A stretch of DNA of 64,000 nucleotides from Actinomycetota bacterium (GCA_020160805.1 JAIUPO010000019.1:31314-95313); one strand, 5' to 3'; shown: positions 44,484-52,666, counted from the stretch's first letter. The notes: generated by a model not told the origin, from the letters alone. Numbers and translations: made by a program.

Positions 44484-44969
44484 CTATTTCATGGGCTGCT
44501 GGATGCACGATTCGTCACCGGCGAAGCTGTCGGCAGGATCGGTGGGGTGCAGCAGGATCGAGTGGCCGACATGCTCGAGAGCCAGGTCCAGCAGGAGGCG
44601 AACATGCGAGTCGGCGAGAGCGTAGTATGCGTTCCGCCCTTCTCGATGAACGTCGACGACGCGGTGGGCGCGCAGCAGCCGAAGGGCGTGTGAGGTGGCA
44701 GACTCGCTCAGTTCGACGACGGCCGCGAGATCGCGGACCGCCATCGGGCCGGTCAGCAAGGCGATCAGGATGCTGACCCGGCTGGGTTCGCCGAGAAGGT
44801 CGAAGACGTCCGCGAGATCGACGATGGCGCTTGCCGGCGGCATCGCTTCTCTCACATGGTCGACCTGCGTGGCATTGACCAAACGTTCCGGGGATCCGTG
44901 GGCGCTGGCCGTGGGCGCTGATCCGATTCGGCGGGGGGTCATGTGCTCAACGCTAGCGTTCGGGCTCAT
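44484..44969 (-). CDS. ArsR/SmtB-family metal sensor, copy 2
   Basis: 161 residues. Winged helix: DVFDLLGEPSRVSILIALLT, AVRDLAAVVELSESATSHAL (recognition helix), HREGRNAYYAL (wing) and a dimer helix DSHVRLLLDLALEHVGHSIL with His residues. CmtR/KmtR-like sensors use such positions. The N-terminal 40 residues are low in structure. It overlaps the CDF gene by ATGA and lies upstream of copC, so it may control the whole downstream operon. Confidence 0.88.
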   Translation of the reverse strand: MSPNASVEHMTPRRIGSAPTASAHGSPERLVNATQVDHVREAMPPASAIVDLADVFDLLGEPSRVSILIALLTGPMAVRDLAAVVELSESATSHALRLLRAHRVVDVHREGRNAYYALADSHVRLLLDLALEHVGHSILLHPTDPADSFAGDESCIQQPMK

Positions 44970-45868
44970 ACGGCGGTTTTGCTTTCATCGAATTGTCCCG
45001 GCTCGCACTGGAACGTCGCATGCTCGATGTGGTATTTCTCCTTCAGCAGTTCGAGCACGGAATTGAGAACGGCGGGATAGTCCTTGCCGGTCTCGACAAC
45101 GATGTGGCCGCTGGCGCTTTCCATGCCGGAGGTTATCGTCCAGACATGCAGGTCGTGCACTTCGGCCACTCCGGGCAGCGCGAGCAGCTCCTCCTGCACG
45201 GTTGCAACGTCGATGTCCTTCGGGGCCGCCTCGAGCAGGATGCGCAGCGCTTGGCGGGTCAGCTGGAAGGTGCGGGGCAAGATGAACAGTCCTATTCCGA
45301 CGCCGATGATCGGATCGGCGTACGCCCATCCCGTGGTGAACAGGATGATTGCGGCGACGATGACACCGACTGATCCGAGCAGGTCACCGAGAACTTCAAG
45401 GTAGGCCCCCTTGAGGTTCAAGCTTTCCTTAGAGCCGGCCATGAGCAGCCGGAAGCTGATCAGGTTGATGACCAACCCGACGCTGGCCACGATCAGTAGC
45501 GGCAGGCCCGGAATTTCCGGAGGCTCAGCGAATCTCTGAATTGCCTCATAGATGACGTAGCCCGCTACCGCGAAAAGTAGAACGCCGTTGGCGAGAGCGG
45601 CGAGCACTTCGATCCGGTAGAAACCGAAAGTTCGTTGGGAGGTGGTTGGACGGCTTGCCAGTGAAATGGCGGCCAAGGCCATTCCGAGACCGAGCACGTC
45701 TGTTCCCATGTGCGCCGCGTCGGAGATGAGCGCGAGGGAGTTAACGGTGAACCCGACGACGAACTCAACCACCATGTACGAGGCCGTGAGGACAAACGCA
45801 ATGACCAGTGGGCGAACGTGCCTACCGCCAGCACTGACGGCGCTGGGGTGAGCGTGTCCGTCGCCCAT
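44966..45868 (-). CDS. cation diffusion facilitator, copy 2
   Basis: 300 residues, six helices. Metal-site patterns LISDAAHMGTDVLG (HxxxD) in helix 2 and LEVLGDLLGSVGV in helix 5 (D instead of H at the first position), with a cytosolic domain containing VHDLHVWTITSGMESASGHI. The helix 5 site DxxxS/xD differs from the Zn-type HxxxD of the copy at 35339 and may alter ion choice. ATG 45868 (MGDGHAHPS) chosen; the upstream extension is not CDF-like. Coupled to the ArsR gene. Confidence 0.92.
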   Translation of the reverse strand: MGDGHAHPSAVSAGGRHVRPLVIAFVLTASYMVVEFVVGFTVNSLALISDAAHMGTDVLGLGMALAAISLASRPTTSQRTFGFYRIEVLAALANGVLLFAVAGYVIYEAIQRFAEPPEIPGLPLLIVASVGLVINLISFRLLMAGSKESLNLKGAYLEVLGDLLGSVGVIVAAIILFTTGWAYADPIIGVGIGLFILPRTFQLTRQALRILLEAAPKDIDVATVQEELLALPGVAEVHDLHVWTITSGMESASGHIVVETGKDYPAVLNSVLELLKEKYHIEHATFQCEPGQFDESKTAV

Positions 45869-45994
45869 TACCGAAGACCGATAGAAATGAACATATGAAC
45901 ATGCTCGCATACTTTGTGGGGCGATGTCATCTCGGCGTTTTCGGATTATTGGTCCTTAGGCTCTTGAAGTTCCCGACTCGGAAGATTTTCACAC
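45869..45994. promoter_or_regulatory. divergent promoter region, CDF-ArsR operon and NlpC/P60 gene
   Basis: 126 A/T-richer bases between divergent genes. The stretch 45885-45905 has repeated ATGAAC/ATATGAAC elements, similar to ArsR/SmtB operators of the CmtR/NmtR type, but no perfect dyad. No gene seen. Confidence 0.4.
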
Positions 45995-46690
45995 GTGACT
46001 CCTTTGCTTTCTCACGCCGTTCGCCGACTCAGCCTTATGCGAGTTGGATCCTCTCTGCTTCACCCGCTCGGCCCGGCCGTGATGGTGCTGGCCATTCCTA
46101 CACTCGTTCTGAGCACCGCGCTTCCGGCTCAGGCCTCGCCAGCCATCGCACACGAAATCACGGCGGCGGTGCCGAGCGTTCAGGCCGTGCAGCACAACAC
46201 GATCTTCGCGAGTGATGCTGCCGCAGCGCCTGTCACTCGTGACGCGTTCACGGCCACGTCCGCGGCGGAAATGTTGGCGGCCTCGGCAGCGTCCTATTCG
46301 GGGCCGTCCGTAGCTGCTCTGCTGGCGAACCCGCCGTATCCCAGCTTTAGTCTCGATCAAGTCGTTCAGGTCGCACTGCAGTATCAGGGGGTGCCGTATC
46401 GTTTCGGTGGCGCGGATCCCTCGGGGTTCGATTGCTCCGGGCTCGTGCTGTACGTCTACGCGCAGTTCGGCATTTCCTTGCCCCACTCGGTGAACGGGCA
46501 AGCAGCATTCGGTACTGCAATCGCGCGCGAGGCGGCGCTACCGGGCGACATCGTGATCATGACCGACGGGTCGCACAACGGCATCTACCTGGGAAACGGC
46601 ACGTTCATCGATGCACCCTATGAGGGCCGGTCAGTGCTGGTGCGCCCGATCTACACCGACGAGTACTTCATAGTCCGGGTGGGGATCTAG
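45995..46690 (+). CDS. NlpC/P60 peptidoglycan endopeptidase
   Basis: 231 residues. Signal peptide (about 1-48, ending AQASPA), a linker, then the NlpC/P60 domain (about 120-231): ALQYQGVPYRFGGADPSGFD with the catalytic Cys in FDCSGLVLYVYAQFG, and the His in GSHNGIYLGNG. It hydrolyses D-Glu-mDap bonds or similar in the cell wall. GTG 45995 is the start. Its last 60 bases overlap, on the opposite strand, the end of the second resB gene. Confidence 0.9.
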   Translation: MTPLLSHAVRRLSLMRVGSSLLHPLGPAVMVLAIPTLVLSTALPAQASPAIAHEITAAVPSVQAVQHNTIFASDAAAAPVTRDAFTATSAAEMLAASAASYSGPSVAALLANPPYPSFSLDQVVQVALQYQGVPYRFGGADPSGFDCSGLVLYVYAQFGISLPHSVNGQAAFGTAIAREAALPGDIVIMTDGSHNGIYLGNGTFIDAPYEGRSVLVRPIYTDEYFIVRVGI

Positions 46691-48292
46691 AGCGTCTTGG
46701 TGCCGACGCACCACTGCGTCCAGTGCGGCCGAAAGCGTCGGGTCATCCCCACGTGACAGCGCACCGTACTCGAGGAGTCCTGGACTGACTCTCACCCACA
46801 TCCGGCGTCGGGGGATGAACAGTCCCAGCATTAGCCCGCCGAGCATCACACACACGAAGATCAACACCGGGGCCTTCGTCGGATCGAACGCGATGTCGAA
46901 AGAGGCGAATCGCCTCACCTCCTCGAGCTGGATTGATCCGAGCCCGTTCGGTAGTTGCGTCGACTGGCCCGGCACCAGCTGAAGTGAATCGATGCCGGTT
47001 TCAGCTCCGGTGAGCTGCTGCATTTCAGAAGTGTCGAGTGAATACACTGACTTTGGCGTGCCGGAGTCGATGCCGAGGTCGCCTGTGAAGACGTTCAACG
47101 TGAGCACAGGGAACTGTAGATCGGGGTAAACCGATGTGAAAGCCCCGTTGGCGAGGACTCCCTTTGTCGGATAGAAAAATCCCAGCAGTCCGACTTGTTC
47201 GGAAAGCCCATCCGGCAGTTTCACGACTCCGAGACTCGTCAGGTTCGAGTCCTGTGGCAGGAAAGGGATGGGCTCCGAGAAGACGATCGTTCCTTGCGGA
47301 TCTTTCACCGTGAGGAGGGGGGCATACCCATTGCCTAGGAGGTAGATCTCCGAGCCGGCCAAGCTCAGCGGCTCGTTGACTCGAATGTCCGAGCGTATCG
47401 CCTGGGCGGTGCTGGCGTCCGGGTTAGTTATGGAGACCGCGGCCCGGTAGTCGGTGATGAATCCGAGATTGTCAATGTCATCCTCGATGTAGGAGACGGT
47501 GAACTCGTTCAGCTTCATTGCGAAGGGCGGTAGCTGACTGTCGTTGAAGAGCGGGCCGGCCTTGAAGGAGTCGTACGCGGCCCGGTTGCTCACAAACGTC
47601 TGCCCCTCCACGATCACCCGCTGACCAGAGTAGGAGAAGCCGCCGCCGATCGCGATTGAGGCGAGGATGAGTATCAAAGAGACGTGGAAAACAAGATTGC
47701 CCGTCTCTCGAAGGTATCCACGTTCTGCCGACACCGATCGGGCATCCGGGCCTTCGTTGATAGTGATTGTCCTGTAGCCGAGCCGTTTGAGTGTTGCGCG
47801 AGCGCTGTCGACAGTGCTCTCCAAGTTCGCGGGGAATCCAGGCGTCTCAATGCGTCTGTACTCGGGCAACCGAGAAAGTCGTGCTGGCGTTCGTGGAGGG
47901 GGTTGGAGAAGCGCGCCAAGATGGTGGCGGGTTCTGGGAATGACGCAGCCGATGAGGGAAATGAAGAGCAGCAGGTAGATCGCGGAGAACCACGGGGACG
48001 AGTAGACGCCGAACAGCCCAAAACTATCCAGGATTGCCGCACGATCGGGATCGTCGCGGAAGTACTGGATCACGCCATTCGGATCCGACGTCCTCTGCGG
48101 GAATAGCGACCCGGGAACGGCTGCAACAGCGAGTAACAAGAGCAGCACCAGTGCTGTGTGCATGCTGGTCAGTTGACGCCACGCCCATCGCGCCCACCCG
48201 ATAGGACCTAACCGGGGCAGAAGGACCGGGCCAAGATCCGGGCCACCGTCGATGTGATCGGGGGGCCGGGAGTCATCGCCGCCGGATGTCAC
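46631..48292 (-). CDS. resB: ResB-family cytochrome c biogenesis protein, copy 2
   Basis: 553 residues, same layout as copy 1: TALVLLLLLAVAAVPGSLFP, IYLLLFISLIGCVIPRTRHH, NLVFHVSLILILASIAIGGG, outer domain, and last helix followed by PRRRMWVRVS. The outer domain keeps PFLPQDSNLTSLGVVKLPDG. Start GTG 48292 overlaps the M23 stop (GTGA). With the M23 and LSISRT genes it forms a short operon. Again no ccsA partner. Confidence 0.92.
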   Translation of the reverse strand: MTSGGDDSRPPDHIDGGPDLGPVLLPRLGPIGWARWAWRQLTSMHTALVLLLLLAVAAVPGSLFPQRTSDPNGVIQYFRDDPDRAAILDSFGLFGVYSSPWFSAIYLLLFISLIGCVIPRTRHHLGALLQPPPRTPARLSRLPEYRRIETPGFPANLESTVDSARATLKRLGYRTITINEGPDARSVSAERGYLRETGNLVFHVSLILILASIAIGGGFSYSGQRVIVEGQTFVSNRAAYDSFKAGPLFNDSQLPPFAMKLNEFTVSYIEDDIDNLGFITDYRAAVSITNPDASTAQAIRSDIRVNEPLSLAGSEIYLLGNGYAPLLTVKDPQGTIVFSEPIPFLPQDSNLTSLGVVKLPDGLSEQVGLLGFFYPTKGVLANGAFTSVYPDLQFPVLTLNVFTGDLGIDSGTPKSVYSLDTSEMQQLTGAETGIDSLQLVPGQSTQLPNGLGSIQLEEVRRFASFDIAFDPTKAPVLIFVCVMLGGLMLGLFIPRRRMWVRVSPGLLEYGALSRGDDPTLSAALDAVVRRHQDALDPHPDYEVLVGVDRAHQH

Positions 48293-49107
48293 GAACCCAC
48301 CTTGTCCTTCATGAAGGAGTATGGGTCGATTGGCGTAACGCCGTCGAGGTAGATGCCGAAGTGCAGGTGGGGTCCCGTGCTTTGTCCGGAGTTGCCGACC
48401 TGGCCGACTAGTGTCCCGCCGGTCACAATGTCGCCGACCCGGACCGCCAATGAGCCCTCAAGCATGTGCGCGTAAAGGCTCGTAAACATCTGCCCATCGA
48501 CCTCGTGTTGGATGCGAGCGTAAACGCCGTAGGTGCCGTCGGGATTGCCGACCTCGACTACCACGCCGTCCCCGATCGACTGGATAGGGGTGCCCTCGCC
48601 TGGGTTCATGTCCAGCCCCTGGTGGTTGGAACTGCACCCGGAGCACTCGCGGTAACCGAATCCGCTGCTGATTGGCACACCAACCTCAAAAGGCCACCGC
48701 CAGGCCGAATTTGGATTGTTGGAGAACGTGTCGGCCAAATGCGCATAGGGCTGATAGCCATTCAAAGTAGTCCGCGTGACTTGGAATTGATCACGTTGAA
48801 CTTGGGCAACATTCGCATCGGCTGACACTTCGACGCTTTGTGAGCTGAGAGGCGAATCTAGCCCTAGGTCGAGGCTGTCGCCGGGGCTTGCGTAGGCGGG
48901 GAGAATGTACAAGCCCAGAAGCGAGAGCACGCCGAACGCAGCCAGCAAAGTTCTAGCGCTTCCTCCACTGCGTGGAGGTGTTCGAGTCGGTTTTCCAAGG
49001 AATCCGGCGCGGCGCAGCCGTGGCGTCCGTGCGCTGCCTCGCTCAGCCGCGATCTTGTCACGGCGCTCGCGCGCGCTCGGGTGGTGCGAAGTGTGCAAAT
49101 CGGGCAT
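48289..49107 (-). CDS. M23-family peptidase (LytM-like, membrane-anchored), copy 3
   Basis: 272 residues, close to the protein at 20058: basic cytosolic tail, helix (TLLAAFGVLSLLGLYILPAY), then the M23 domain with SSGFGYRECSGCSS, zinc motif NHQGLDMN, YAHML and HLHFGIYLDG. Compared with the 20058 copy it has Gly where that one has Glu after HLHF (HLHFGI against HLHFEV) and an extra CSGC loop. ATG 49107 has a GAGAGAAA site. Confidence 0.88.
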   Translation of the reverse strand: MPDLHTSHHPSARERRDKIAAERGSARTPRLRRAGFLGKPTRTPPRSGGSARTLLAAFGVLSLLGLYILPAYASPGDSLDLGLDSPLSSQSVEVSADANVAQVQRDQFQVTRTTLNGYQPYAHLADTFSNNPNSAWRWPFEVGVPISSGFGYRECSGCSSNHQGLDMNPGEGTPIQSIGDGVVVEVGNPDGTYGVYARIQHEVDGQMFTSLYAHMLEGSLAVRVGDIVTGGTLVGQVGNSGQSTGPHLHFGIYLDGVTPIDPYSFMKDKVGS

Positions 49108-49224
49108 GGGTTTCTCTCGAGTTTCGAATTCCGTTGGCGAGCACTCGAGTGATGGCAAATGAGACCAGAGGTCCCCACCTCACTCGGTGCGATGCGCCCT
49201 AGTAGTTAGGGCACATCGGGCCAA

Positions 49225-49629
49225 TCAGGTTCGGCTTATCGAGAGAACGTGCAATTCCGGTTGCGGGGTGTTGGCGTTCGGCCCGCTCGCTATCTGGGTG
49301 CCGCTTCTTGCTCCCACACCTCGCCGACCCGTAGTCAGCGCAGGCAGAGCGAGGACGAGCACGCCGAGAAGTAAGGCGAGGATACAGACCAGCTGTGCAA
49401 GGGTCTGCTGCGGCTCAACCGGATTGTCCTCGGAGACGGCCTCCGCCTGGAGCTCCTGCACGCTTGCGACGGGGGCGCCCGACGCCACAGACGCAGCGGT
49501 GCCATCAGAGGTGATGACGTGCATCAGCAGCAGCCCGAAAAGGACAACAGGGACTGCGATGAGCGCCAGCAAGACTTGTGAAACGTCGGCTCCACTCCCA
49601 AAAATTCTACGGAGGGGGAGTAAATGCAC
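49225..49629 (-). CDS. small membrane protein with C-terminal LSISRT, copy 4
   Basis: 134 residues. Helix 1 VLLALIAVPVVLFGLLLMHV, outer acidic loop, helix 2 AQLVCILALLLGVLVLALPA, end PQPELHVLSISRT. GTG 49629 is the start because GGGAGGTGGGAAC lies just upstream and because it then aligns with copies 1 and 2. It is the first gene of the M23-ResB operon, 117 bases upstream of M23. The loop lacks the Cys/His motif of copies 1 and 2. Confidence 0.78.
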   Translation of the reverse strand: MHLLPLRRIFGSGADVSQVLLALIAVPVVLFGLLLMHVITSDGTAASVASGAPVASVQELQAEAVSEDNPVEPQQTLAQLVCILALLLGVLVLALPALTTGRRGVGARSGTQIASGPNANTPQPELHVLSISRT

Positions 49630-49659
49630 GTTCCCACCTCCCAGATCATTCACTGTCAC

Positions 49660-50011
49660 GAAAGGATAACAGGCCTCACCATCGACCAGCTGGGAGGCCT
49701 ATGTGTTCGGCGTCAACGGCTTCCACCCAAGACAACGGCAGTGTGCTGCGGCCGACTCGATGAGCCGACCGCCGCAGCAGAGAGGGATGACCGTCAGAGG
49801 GTTGAGAGGTTTCGTTCATCTACGCGATCTCGACCGTCTCATGCAACACGGATGTGAAAATAGCTGATCAAAGATTGTTATGGTGCGGCCAGAGCACCCC
49901 AGAGTAACTTCATACTGACATAACGGCGGTTATCGAGAGCCACGCGAGATCGTCGAAATGTGGCCATAATTAAAAGCTATGTATTTCTAGCCTCGATGAT
50001 ATGCTAGATCC
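49660..50011. other. intergenic region, divergent promoters, possible leaderless start
   Basis: About 350 bases without a gene; A/T-rich from 49850. A TATGCT (-10 like) at 50000-50005 ends six bases before the ATG of the toxin gene, the spacing of leaderless actinobacterial promoters. CTAG occurs at both sides of it (49987 and 50003). It also marks the change from the copper island to the plasmid-like part. Confidence 0.4.
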
Positions 50012-50293
50012 ATGGCACCCCGTTGGACTGAATCGTCTGACAAGCACCAGGTCCCGCGACGTGACCAGGTCCACGCGATACTCAACGCCACATACGTAGC
50101 TGAGCTTGTCGGTGAGGGTCGGGGGAGTGGTCGAGTTATGTTGTTTATCGGTCCTGCGCATCCCCAGACAAGGCGTGAGCTGGAGATTCTTATTCAGGAG
50201 TTTGCAGAATCTGGGCAGGAAGCAGTCATTTTCCACGCAATGGAGTTAGGTCCGAAGTATCGGCGGTATCGAGAGGAACACCCGAATGGCTAA
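50012..50293 (+). CDS. putative toxin of a type II toxin-antitoxin pair
   Basis: 93 residues, no signal or helix of membrane type. Motifs: RRDQVHAILNATYVAELVGE, then RVMLFIGPAHPQTRRELEIL and EAVIFHAMELGPKYRRYREE at the end, with conserved His-Ala-Met and Lys-Tyr. I know this as a small actinobacterial family found just before ribbon-helix-helix genes, but have no mechanism. It overlaps the next gene by eight bases. ATG 50012 has no ribosome site and may be leaderless. Confidence 0.6.
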   Translation: MAPRWTESSDKHQVPRRDQVHAILNATYVAELVGEGRGSGRVMLFIGPAHPQTRRELEILIQEFAESGQEAVIFHAMELGPKYRRYREEHPNG

Positions 50294-50639
50294 GGCGAAG
50301 GACGTCGACTACGCGAGCCTTGCTGCGCGGCTCGCAGACCCGAATGAAGTGCTTCCGGCACCAGGCTCGGTGCTTACCGGAGACGACGCGGCCCGTTACG
50401 GGAGAGAATTTCTTCTCCGCGAGTATGGCTCTGATGAGGCGATCCGGCGGGCGATGCGGCCAGGGCGCCCGATCGTCGGAACTCCGAAGCAGGGTCCGTC
50501 ACCCGTCGTTCGCGGAGTGATACCGGTCGAAGAATTTGACGCGCTCAATACTCTTGCCGAGCGAAGCGGCAAGGGCCGTAGCGAGCTGGTCCGACAGGCC
50601 GTGCATGACTTGCTTGTCGCTGAGAAACTCGTGGGCTAG
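50286..50639 (+). CDS. ribbon-helix-helix antitoxin-like protein
   Basis: 117 residues. The C-terminal part has the RHH layout: a strand GVIPVEEFDALNTLAERSGK and a helix GRSELVRQAVHDLLVAEK. The N-terminal part (SVLTGDDAARYGREFLLREY) may neutralise the toxin. It overlaps the preceding gene by eight bases, and the order is toxin first, antitoxin second, as in HigBA-like pairs. Together they probably stabilise the element. Confidence 0.65.
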   Translation: MAKAKDVDYASLAARLADPNEVLPAPGSVLTGDDAARYGREFLLREYGSDEAIRRAMRPGRPIVGTPKQGPSPVVRGVIPVEEFDALNTLAERSGKGRSELVRQAVHDLLVAEKLVG

Positions 50640-51228
50640 CAGAAATAATTCGCGGCCGCGGCAACCGGACTGACGACTACATGACCGATCACCGACTACT
50701 GGTAACCCTGCGTATCAAGGTTGGGCGTATACGAGCTGAGTCAGGCTGTGGTTCAGCCGAGGGGCCTGACATCGCGAGCGTGGTCACGGCCTTGGCAGCA
50801 ACGCCGATCGCGGGCACCATGGCGCGTGCGCCGATCTGCTCGGCCAGGGGCGCGCAGCGGGACCGTGCTGCTTCATCTGTCGGAGAACGCAGCGCGGCAC
50901 CGGCACCACTGCGCATCCGGCTCGGGCATGTTCCCCCGCGAAGGGCTGGGGCAGTCAGTTCCGGCCTTCAGAGCGACGCGGGGGAGGGAATCGAGGACGC
51001 GTGCTCGGCGGCATGTGGGGATGCGACTGAGGGTCTGCGCTGGCGCTGGCCTAGACTCAGCACTGAGCGGGGACGGTTGTCCACGCTCCTGGTCGATCCA
51101 TCCAGGAAGGTTGGGACATGTTCTTCAGGGCTCGGGCCAGCCTGTAAGTGGCGAGTAACAGGACCGCGCTGGAACGTCGCGCGGTCCTTTGTTCTGCCCA
51201 CTCGCCCGCTCATTCCTGAGGGAAGTTC
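50640..51228. other. gene-free region upstream of MFS fragment
   Basis: About 590 bases. No frame here is protein-like on either strand. The right end has a strong hairpin (51160-51188), listed separately. The region is probably remnant sequence of a former plasmid plus the leader of the transporter gene. Confidence 0.4.
51160..51191 (+). terminator. strong hairpin with T-rich tail upstream of MFS gene
   Basis: Perfect ten-base stem AGGACCGCGC / GCGCGGTCCT with a nine-base loop, followed by TTGTT. It ends 38 bases before the MFS start. In plus-strand direction it is a good intrinsic terminator and may act as an attenuator for the transporter gene; alternatively it simply ended an upstream gene now lost. 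Confidence 0.6.
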
Positions 51229-51828
51229 ATGTCTTCTACCGATTCCTCTTCTTCTCTGCGATCCTCGCTACCACGGCCCAGGTGGCCATTGCTATTGTCC
51301 AATGCCTTGGATGCCGCTGGGCGTCGGGGTGTCGACTTCGTAACTGATGTCTTGGCGGTACTGGTTCTTGGAGCCAGTGCTGCGCAGATGGGTTTGCTCA
51401 ACGCCATCGGAACACTGGCATTCCTCGTGCTGGGGATCCCGATTGGGGTCCTGGTCGACCGCTCGCCCACGGTGCGGCTGCTCGCTGGCTCTGGCCTGGT
51501 CCGAGCAATGCTGCTGGCGACGGTGATCACTGCCCTGGCACTGGACTCGCTGACCATGGTCCACTTGTACCTGGTCGCTGGGTTAGTCGGCACCACTACG
51601 GTCGTCACCGAGACCACACAGACTGCCATTGCCCCTCGAGTCGCCGGACAGGACGCGGTGGCCGCCCTGGAGATGCTCGATCCTCCACGCGATGAGTTCC
51701 CGCCTCGCCCCGACGAGACCTGTCACTATTACGAGGCGGAAATCAGCTTCTTCGAACGAGTCGACGTCCACGTCGTCTGCTTCGCCTCCGACCAGGTCAG
51801 CAGGATCGGAACGGTTCCCGCGCCATGA
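51229..51828 (+). pseudogene. truncated MFS transporter
   Basis: The first 150 codons match the N-terminal half of a major facilitator: LLLSNALDAAGRRGVDFVTD, GTLAFLVLGIPIGVLVDRSP (loop 2-3 motif region), LVRAMLLATVITALALD and VAGLVGTTTVVTETTQTAIA. At about codon 150 (51680) the match ends and 50 unrelated residues follow to the stop, which overlaps the response regulator start (ATGA). Half the transporter is missing, so no transport is expected. It seems two genes were joined here by deletion. Confidence 0.65.
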
Positions 51829-52502
51829 CCCCGGAGGATCGCACCGACACCCCGCCGATCCGTGTCCTGATCGCGGATGACGACCAGCTCGTCCGCACCG
51901 GCGTCGCCGCTATTCTCGCCTCCGCCACTGACCTTGACATCACCGCCCTCGCCAGCAACGGCCACGAGGCCGTCGACGCCGCGGCAACACACCGCGTTGA
52001 CGTCGCACTGCTGGATATCCAGATGCCACGACTCGACGGCATCGGAGCTCTCCGTGAGATCCGGCACCGACTGCCCGAGCTTCCGATCGCCATGCTCACC
52101 ACCTTTTCCGACGACCATCTCATCGCCGATGCGATCAACGCCGGCGCCCTCGGTTTCCTCCTCAAGTCCGACGAACCTCAGCAACTCATTGCCGGCGTCA
52201 GGGCCCTCGCGCACGGCGGAGGCGCGTTCTCCCCTCGAGTCGCCCGCTGGCTCGCCGCCGAGCAACGAGCGGGCCACCGCACCCGAACCGCGCGAGACGA
52301 ACTCACTGCCCTGCTCACCGAGCGCCAGATCGAGCTCCTCACCCACATCGCTCGCGGACTCTCCAACGCCCAGATCGGCAGGGCCATGCATCTGTCCGAA
52401 GGCACCGTCAAGCAATACGTCTCCCAGCTCTTCAACACCCTCGGCATCGACAACCGTGTCCACGCCGCCATCACCGCCTACCGACATGGACTCATCACCT
52501 GA
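51825..52502 (+). CDS. NarL/FixJ-type response regulator (orphan)
   Basis: 225 residues. Receiver domain: LIADDDQLVRTG, phospho-Asp in VALLDIQMPRLDG (Asp66 region), Thr in MLTTF and Lys in FLLKSDEP. DNA-binding LuxR domain: LTERQIELLTHIARGLSNAQ, IGRAMHLSEGTVKQYVSQLF. Both domains appear intact. The usual histidine kinase gene is absent; upstream is the MFS fragment whose tail overlaps the ATG, so the kinase gene may have been lost in the same deletion. Target genes unknown. Confidence 0.9.
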   Translation: MTPEDRTDTPPIRVLIADDDQLVRTGVAAILASATDLDITALASNGHEAVDAAATHRVDVALLDIQMPRLDGIGALREIRHRLPELPIAMLTTFSDDHLIADAINAGALGFLLKSDEPQQLIAGVRALAHGGGAFSPRVARWLAAEQRAGHRTRTARDELTALLTERQIELLTHIARGLSNAQIGRAMHLSEGTVKQYVSQLFNTLGIDNRVHAAITAYRHGLIT

Positions 52503-52666
52503 AGCCGACCCTGACCACACTAATGGTGGGTAGTGGCGCACTCGAGAGCATGGTCATCGTCGGCATCTAGATGGCGGTCGTCTACAGCGGCGCAATCTTT
52601 TAACCAAAGTGGACAGCGCGTCCGCGATCAGTCCCCGCTCCCCTGATCGTCGAAGGCAGTAGCGTC
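52503..52666. other. short gene-free spacer
   Basis: No gene seen. It joins the response regulator to a row of plasmid gene relics. Confidence 0.3.

Noticed and set aside
50721..51158. 145-codon plus-strand frame before the MFS fragment
   Set aside because: Arg/Ser/Gly-rich, no ribosome site and no motif; its end overlaps the hairpin leader.
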